DNA from: Clostridiaceae bacterium
GTDB lineage: Bacteria > Bacillota_A > Clostridia > Clostridiales > Clostridiaceae
Direction of reading: 5' to 3'
DNA: 20,384 nucleotides
NCBI GenBank assembly: GCA_029256485.1
Contig: JAQSXU010000057.1
Coordinates: 1 to 20,384 of the forward strand
Position numbers and translations under genes: made by a program. The notes beneath the pieces are model-generated. The model had not been told where the DNA came from, made no database searches, and saw only the letters and a program-made list of their open reading frames with translations. Below are positions 15,989-20,384 of this stretch, one piece after another. The first letter of the stretch is position 1. Every line of letters starts with the position of its first letter.

Positions 15989-17005
15989 TTACTTGGCTTC
16001 ACCACAACTCTGGCGAACTACCAGTCTTGTGTCTAACACAACTTTTCTGTTTAAGTTAAAGTCATAATTTATAATATCTAAAAGCTCAAGGGCTGCCTTG
16101 TGCCCAATTTGCTTCATATTTAAATCCACAGAAGTTAATTTTGGATTACTGATTTCTGCAAGCAGTGTATTATCAAATCCTATTACAGAAATGTCCCCTG
16201 GAACATTTATTCCCAGATTGCTGCAGGCATTGAGAATACCAACTGCCATTAGATCATTACAGGCAAAAAATGCTGTTGGTTTATTTTTACCACACATCAG
16301 TTTTTCAACTGCCTTTTGTGTATCTGAAACAGCATTAAGGCTGTTACCATTTCCAATATTAATTACTTTACTATATGATAATCTTTTTTCCTTTATCATA
16401 GTTTTGTACATTTCTTCCTTAATGTCATAGGAATGACTTTTAAATCCTCTTACTAAAGCAATTTTACTGTGTCCTAATTTCAAAAGATGTTCAAATGCCT
16501 CTAAAGTTCCTGTTTCCTCATTGTAGGATATGGAATTACATCTATACCCATCTGTACCTCCATTAACAATTAACAAAGGTATTGATTTAGAAATCTTTTC
16601 AAAATATTGGTTATTGAAATTATCCATAGTAGGGTCTATTACAATAATACCATCAGCCTGTCTTGAAACAAGCTCATCTATAATCTCAGCCTCTTTTAAA
16701 GGGTCCGCTGATGTATTGCAGAGAGATATTATATATCCATTTCTTTTTAAGTATTTTTCAATTGATTCCACTACTGTAGGAAAGAATAAGTTAGTTAGTC
16801 CTGGAACTACAACCCCAATATTTGAAGTTTTCCTTGTTATAAGACTTCTAGCCATGCTGTTTGGCTTGAAATTCAATTTTTTTATTGCTTCTTCAACTTT
16901 TATTCTTGTTTCTAACTTTACAGGATAGTTATTATTTAACACCCTTGATACAGTAGTTATTGAAACCTTTGCTTCTTTTGCCACATCAACTATAGTAGAT
17001 TTCAT
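15989..17005 (-). CDS. LacI/GalR-family transcriptional regulator
   Basis: This 338-residue regulator has the LacI helix-turn-helix at the N-terminus (TIVDVAKEAKVSITTVSRVLNN, residues 4-25) and the hinge-helix region PNSMARSLITRKTSN (48-62). A periplasmic-binding-protein-like effector domain follows, with IGVVVPGLTNLFFP (63-76), FFACNDLMAVGIL and VPGDISVIGFDN. It sits between mglBAC and galTK on the same strand, so it is probably the local repressor responding to galactose or a derivative. I avoid the name galR because effector and operators are not shown. Its own promoter contains a 22-bp inverted repeat that could be an autoregulatory operator. GGGTGA precedes the ATG. Confidence 0.93.
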   Translation of the reverse strand: MKSTIVDVAKEAKVSITTVSRVLNNNYPVKLETRIKVEEAIKKLNFKPNSMARSLITRKTSNIGVVVPGLTNLFFPTVVESIEKYLKRNGYIISLCNTSADPLKEAEIIDELVSRQADGIIVIDPTMDNFNNQYFEKISKSIPLLIVNGGTDGYRCNSISYNEETGTLEAFEHLLKLGHSKIALVRGFKSHSYDIKEEMYKTMIKEKRLSYSKVINIGNGNSLNAVSDTQKAVEKLMCGKNKPTAFFACNDLMAVGILNACSNLGINVPGDISVIGFDNTLLAEISNPKLTSVDLNMKQIGHKAALELLDIINYDFNLNRKVVLDTRLVVRQSCGEAK

Positions 17006-17024
17006 AATATCACCCTTTAAAATT

Positions 17025-17054
17025 ATTATAGTATGCCTTTTTGCTCATACTTAA
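17025..17054 (-). promoter_or_regulatory. Promoter of the regulator-gal operon with internal inverted repeat
   Basis: On the - strand TATAAT (17030-17025) lies 18 bases after a weak -35 TTAAGT (17054-17049). The inverted repeat AGTATG-N10-CATACT (17030-17051) fills the spacer, touching both elements. Its position is ideal for a repressor site, but it is not the compact CG-centred palindrome typical of LacI-family operators. Confidence 0.5.
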
Positions 17055-17103
17055 TTATATTTCCCATGAAGAGAAATGTCTACATAATTTGTATTTTACA
17101 AAA

Positions 17104-17151
17104 GAGAGCTGCCCCATAACAGAAATTACTTTCTCCTTTGAGATAGCCCCC
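17104..17151 (-). terminator. Probable terminator of the mglBAC operon
   Basis: On the - strand GGGGGCTATCTC (17151-17140) and GGGGCAGCTCTC (17115-17104) flank a small inner hairpin (AGAAA-GTAA-TTTCT). The arms look like direct repeats, yet they pair through G-C and G-U contacts (GGGGGCU with AGCUCUC, then UCUC with GGGG). UUUU follows directly (17103-17100), 13 bases past the mglC stop. Many G-U pairs make it weaker than the other terminators here, so readthrough into the regulator-gal operon is possible. Confidence 0.55.
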
Positions 17152-17164
17152 TTTCAATTGCTTA

Positions 17165-18175
17165 TTATTTTTTATTAACGTACTTTCTAATATCTACTGC
17201 AACTGCAGTTATGATAATTAAACCTTTTACAATTTGCTGCCAGTATGGGTTTATCCCTATAAAAGTCAATCCATAGTTGATAACACTGAATATAAGAACA
17301 CCGACTACTATACCAGGTACAGTTCCTATACCTCCTGTTACTGACCATCCACCAACAACACAGGATGCGATGGCATCAAGTTCGTAGCCGTTACCATAGT
17401 TGTTTGTAGCTCCGCCTGTTCTTGCAGCTTCAAGAACGCCGGCAATTCCAAATAAAGTACCCGCAATAACATATATCCAGAATAAAGTCTTTCTTACATT
17501 TATTCCAGAAACCACAGCAGCTTCTCTATTGCCGCCTATGGCATAAACATCTTTTCCAAGCTTTGTTTTATTTAAAAGAATATACATAAATATAACAGCT
17601 AATACAGCAATTATAATTATATATGGGATGCCTAAAAATGTTCCTGTTCCAAGGTTTGTGATATCCTGTCTTAATCCACCAATAGGTTGTGATTTGTTAG
17701 GAGGAAGATCAAAGTATATTGAGTTTGCACCGTATACTATAACCATAGTACCCAAAGTAGCTATAAATGGTGGAACATCAAATCTTGATACTACAAAGCC
17801 ATTTAATACACCAACTAATGTTCCTGCTAATATTCCCAGTATAACAGGAATTAGCAAAGGAAGTTGTCCCAAATTTGGGAAAAACTTATTAGCATAAGTG
17901 CTTGATTGAAGCATTGATGCTGAAATAACTGCTGAAAGTCCTACTATACGTCCTGCTGATAAATCTGCTCCGGCAGTCAATATAGCAAAACATGCACCCA
18001 AAGCAACTATTAATTTTGTAGAACTCTGCATTAAAATATTTTTAAAAGTGCTGACAGATATAAAATCTGGGCTTACTATAGCAATAGCTATAACTAAGAC
18101 TATCAATACAACCACTATGGCATTTTGCTTTAAAAAAGCTTTTACGTTTTTACTGTTAGTTTTCGTAGTCTCCAT
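17165..18175 (-). CDS. mglC: Galactose/methyl-galactoside ABC transporter permease
   Basis: This 336-residue, very hydrophobic protein of the RbsC/AraH/MglC permease family forms the membrane channel of the sugar importer. After a polar N-terminus (1-16) it has about eight to ten membrane segments starting at 19-35. Family blocks are ILTAGADLSAGRIVGLSAV (65-83), DVPPFIATLGTM (133-144), GGNREAAVVSGI (214-225), which should contact the ATPase, and NGYELDAIASCVVGG (263-277). Assignment to galactose rather than ribose rests on the clearly MglB-like binding protein and the galTK genes downstream. The ATG follows AAGGAGG, 19 bases after the mglA stop. Confidence 0.93.
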   Translation of the reverse strand: METTKTNSKNVKAFLKQNAIVVVLIVLVIAIAIVSPDFISVSTFKNILMQSSTKLIVALGACFAILTAGADLSAGRIVGLSAVISASMLQSSTYANKFFPNLGQLPLLIPVILGILAGTLVGVLNGFVVSRFDVPPFIATLGTMVIVYGANSIYFDLPPNKSQPIGGLRQDITNLGTGTFLGIPYIIIIAVLAVIFMYILLNKTKLGKDVYAIGGNREAAVVSGINVRKTLFWIYVIAGTLFGIAGVLEAARTGGATNNYGNGYELDAIASCVVGGWSVTGGIGTVPGIVVGVLIFSVINYGLTFIGINPYWQQIVKGLIIITAVAVDIRKYVNKK

Positions 18176-18194
18176 TTACCTGTGCCTCCTTACC

Positions 18195-19709
18195 TTATTG
18201 TGCATACTTGCTTGCAAGGGTCATTACTTTTTCCTCTGTTGCAGTTTTGCCGTCTATAATACCTGAAAGATGTCCCTCACACATAACCATAATTCTATCT
18301 GACATACCTATAAGTTCAGGCATTTCAGAGGTTATCATAATAATACTTTTTCCCTGCTTTACAAGATTTGCTATAATTGTGTAGATTTCAAATTTTGCAC
18401 CAACATCTATACCACGGGTAGGCTCATCAAGAATTAATATATCTGGTTCTGTAAGAAGCCATCTTGCAATTAATACCTTCTGCTGATTCCCACCGGATAA
18501 ATTTTGCATTTGCTCTTTGTAAGAAGTTGTTTTAACATTAAGTTTTTCAATGCTCTCAAGTGAATCTTTTTTTCTAACTGCTTCATTTAGCAGCCTTAAT
18601 GTAGTTAAATATCTAGACTGATTAGCTATAACTGTATTTTCCAATATGCTTAGCACCGGGAAAATTCCAGTGGCTCTTCTTTCTTCAGTAAGCAAAGCAA
18701 TTTTGTTTTTCTTTGCTTCTATTGGGGACTTTATCTTTACTTCCTTGCCATTGATAAGCATTTTACCGGATTGCAGTTTTCTTAAGCCGAATAGTGCCTC
18801 CATAACCTCAGTTCTTTGAGAACCAACAAGTCCACCAACTCCCAATACTTCACCCTTTTTAAGCGTAAAGGATACATTCTGAAAGGATTTAGGATCAGCT
18901 GATGTGAATCCTTCAACACTCAAAATTTCTTCGCCAATCTCAGATTCTCTAGCTGGAAATCTGTTTGTCATCTCACGCCCTACCATCTTTTTAATGATAG
19001 TGTCAGTATCAATTTCAGATGCATTCCAGGTTCCTATTTTCTTTCCATCCCTCATTATGGTTACTTCATCAGAAATCTGAAGAATTTCTTCCATCTTGTG
19101 TGAAATGTATATAATAGAAACTCCTCTTTTAACCAAGTCTCTAATTATTCTAAATAGATGTTCAACTTCATCTTCTGTAAGAGAAGATGTAGGTTCATCC
19201 ATAATTATCACTTTTGCGTTATATGATACGGCCTTTGCAATTTCAATATGCTGCACTACAGATGCAGATAAATTTCCAACCAATGTATTAGGGTTTATAT
19301 TTAATCCAATACTTTTAAATACTTCAACTGTATCATTATACATTTTCTTCTCATCTACCAGCTTCAATGGTCCATAATTTTTCATTGGCAGACGTCCCAG
19401 CCACATATTTTCCATAACATTTCGAAATCTGACAGGGTGAGGCTCTTGATGAATCATTGCAATTCCTAAGTTCAATGCCTGTTTTGAACTTTCAATTTCT
19501 ACTTTTTTGCCATTTAATATAATTTCACCGCTATCCTGTTTGTATATACCGAAAAGACATTTCATAAGTGTTGATTTTCCTGCACCATTTTCTCCAACAA
19601 GGGCATGTACAGTCCCAGGGTGAAGTTTTAAGGTGACATCATCTAATGCTTTAACACCAGGGAATTCTTTAGATATATTGTTTAATTCCAGCAAGTAACC
19701 ATTTTCCAT
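18195..19709 (-). CDS. mglA: Galactose/methyl-galactoside ABC transporter ATP-binding protein
   Basis: This 504-residue duplicated ATPase powers sugar import. Domain one has Walker A GENGAGKS (39-46), a Q-loop MIHQEP (85-90), a relaxed signature NLSASVVQHIEIAKA (146-160) and Walker B VIIMDEPTSSL (167-177). Domain two has a degenerate P-loop GVGGLVGSQRTE (290-301 region) lacking the GKS/T, a full LSGGNQQKVLIARWL (404-418) and Walker B ILILDEPTRGIDVGAK. One competent and one degenerate nucleotide site is usual for carbohydrate-uptake (CUT2) ATPases such as MglA and RbsA. AGGAGGC precedes the ATG. It is separated from mglB by 152 bases containing a strong hairpin and lies 19 bases before mglC. 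Confidence 0.95.
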   Translation of the reverse strand: MENGYLLELNNISKEFPGVKALDDVTLKLHPGTVHALVGENGAGKSTLMKCLFGIYKQDSGEIILNGKKVEIESSKQALNLGIAMIHQEPHPVRFRNVMENMWLGRLPMKNYGPLKLVDEKKMYNDTVEVFKSIGLNINPNTLVGNLSASVVQHIEIAKAVSYNAKVIIMDEPTSSLTEDEVEHLFRIIRDLVKRGVSIIYISHKMEEILQISDEVTIMRDGKKIGTWNASEIDTDTIIKKMVGREMTNRFPARESEIGEEILSVEGFTSADPKSFQNVSFTLKKGEVLGVGGLVGSQRTEVMEALFGLRKLQSGKMLINGKEVKIKSPIEAKKNKIALLTEERRATGIFPVLSILENTVIANQSRYLTTLRLLNEAVRKKDSLESIEKLNVKTTSYKEQMQNLSGGNQQKVLIARWLLTEPDILILDEPTRGIDVGAKFEIYTIIANLVKQGKSIIMITSEMPELIGMSDRIMVMCEGHLSGIIDGKTATEEKVMTLASKYAQ

Positions 19710-19775
19710 ACTCTATGCCTCCTGTAAACATTTATCATATCACCATCTCTATATATCTAATAGTAAATTAGAAAT

Positions 19776-19806
19776 CAGGGTACAATAGCTGAGCTATCGC
19801 ACCCTG
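19776..19806 (-). terminator. Intercistronic hairpin between mglB and mglA
   Basis: A 31-base palindrome forms a stem of about 14 bp (CAGGGU...ACCCUG outer part, GAUAGC/GCUAUU inner part, two G-U pairs) with a tiny loop. On the - strand it is followed by AUUUCUAAUUU, a broken U-run. It starts about 55 bases past the mglB stop. Partial termination or 3'-end stabilisation would give more binding protein than ATPase and permease, as in many importer operons. Confidence 0.65.
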
Positions 19807-19861
19807 GTACATTTTAGCTGCAATAATCATAATTAGTTATTGTCACTAAAAATATAGAGGC

Positions 19862-20384
19862 TTATTTTGCATCGTTAATATTATCCTTTGTGATTGGTTT
19901 GTAGTCGATCCAAACATATTTTCCATCAACTACATCGTATCCAGTATTGTCTTTTGAAGGTGTTTTTCCTTCTGACAAAACTTTAGCAAGTTTGTATGTT
20001 GCTATACCTTGGTTCTTACCATCATTTAATACTGTTCCAAGTAATGAACCTTCTTCTATAGCTTGTAGTCCTGGTGCTGTTGCATCAACACCTACAACTG
20101 GCATATATTTACTTCCTGTGAAATATCCAGCTGCTTTTAAAGCTGAAATAGCACCTAGAGCCATATCATCATTGTTTGCAAATACAGCTTCAATTTTGTC
20201 TCCTTTTGAAGCTATAAATGACTGCATCTTATCCTGAGCTTTAACTCTATCCCACATTGCTGTATCAGTAGCAACTTGATTAACTTTTATTCCCTCGTCT
20301 TGTAACTCTTGAATAGAATATTTTGTTCTAGCTACTGCATCTGCATGTCCTGGTTCACCAGTAAGCATAACATAATCTAAAACT
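19862..20384 (-). CDS. mglB: Galactose/glucose-binding lipoprotein, C-terminal part
   Basis: The frame enters from the right edge (first full codon at 20383) and stops at 19862; about 174 residues of the substrate-binding protein are present. The sequence tracks MglB closely: VMLTGEPGHADAVART, DTAMWDRVKAQDKM, VFANNDDMALGAISAL, PVVGVDATAPGL and GTVLNDGKNQG. The DTAMWD Trp, the NND Asn and the VGVDA Asp correspond to the sugar-contacting residues of galactose/glucose-binding protein. In Gram-positives it should be a lipid-anchored extracellular protein, but the signal peptide lies outside the window. It is the first mgl gene visible; the promoter is not in the window. Confidence 0.95.
   Translation of the reverse strand, partial: VLDYVMLTGEPGHADAVARTKYSIQELQDEGIKVNQVATDTAMWDRVKAQDKMQSFIASKGDKIEAVFANNDDMALGAISALKAAGYFTGSKYMPVVGVDATAPGLQAIEEGSLLGTVLNDGKNQGIATYKLAKVLSEGKTPSKDNTGYDVVDGKYVWIDYKPITKDNINDAK

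Noticed and set aside
12257..20384. Catabolite-repression (cre) sites for CcpA in the galactose locus
   Set aside because: No noncoding segment matches the WTGNNARCGNWWWCAW pattern. The mglB promoter, where a site would be likely, is outside the window.
1..20384. Insertion sequences, CRISPR arrays, tRNA or rRNA genes, phage attachment sites
   Set aside because: No transposase or integrase frame, regularly spaced repeat, or RNA-gene core was seen on either strand by reading.

Overview
The window looks like chromosomal DNA of a low-GC Firmicute, most likely a Clostridium-type anaerobe. Coding sequence is AT-rich, Shine-Dalgarno sites are strong (GGAGG type), glycine decarboxylase is split into two subunits, GalT is of the Firmicute type, and intrinsic terminators are frequent. 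This is inferred from gene content; no rRNA or species marker is present. All genes are intact except the two cut by the window edges.

Layout: (1) 1-192, + strand: the C-terminal end of an AGCS sodium:amino-acid symporter, separated by a symmetric terminator from a convergent one-cluster ferredoxin. (2) 595-5163, - strand: the glycine cleavage operon gcvT-gcvH-gcvPA-gcvPB, preceded by a tandem glycine riboswitch whose second aptamer overlaps a terminator hairpin. (3) 5259-6141, + strand: two adjacent crcB/fluc fluoride-channel genes behind an extended -10 promoter, ending in a hairpin shared with the convergent operon. (4) 6129-10166, - strand: a compact four-gene operon encoding a diacylglycerol-glucosyltransferase-like GT4 enzyme, a PAP2 lipid phosphatase-like membrane protein, an OmpR-type response regulator and a VanS-like histidine kinase. 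The genes are separated by 14 bases or overlap. (5) 10282-12258, + strand: asnB (glutamine-dependent asparagine synthetase), ending in a 20-bp perfect hairpin shared with the next convergent operon. (6) 12257-20384, - strand: a galactose locus, in transcription order mglB (partial), mglA, mglC, terminator-like hairpin, LacI/GalR-type regulator, galT, galK, and a mutarotase-like gene.

How the genes work together: MglBAC imports galactose or glucose, the mutarotase-like protein supplies alpha-galactose, GalK phosphorylates it, and GalT transfers it onto UDP. No galE (UDP-galactose 4-epimerase) lies in the window. The Gcv proteins with a lipoamide dehydrogenase encoded elsewhere would oxidise glycine to CO2, NH3 and methylene-THF, or run in reverse. 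The riboswitch makes this operon glycine-responsive. The GT4/PAP2/two-component cluster reads as a membrane-glycolipid module with its own regulators; that role is inferred.

Most of the content belongs to well-known families. The least explained part is the GT4-PAP2-regulator-kinase operon (region 4). The most instructive RNA features are the riboswitch, the mglB-mglA intercistronic hairpin, and two convergent-gene terminators built partly from coding sequence.
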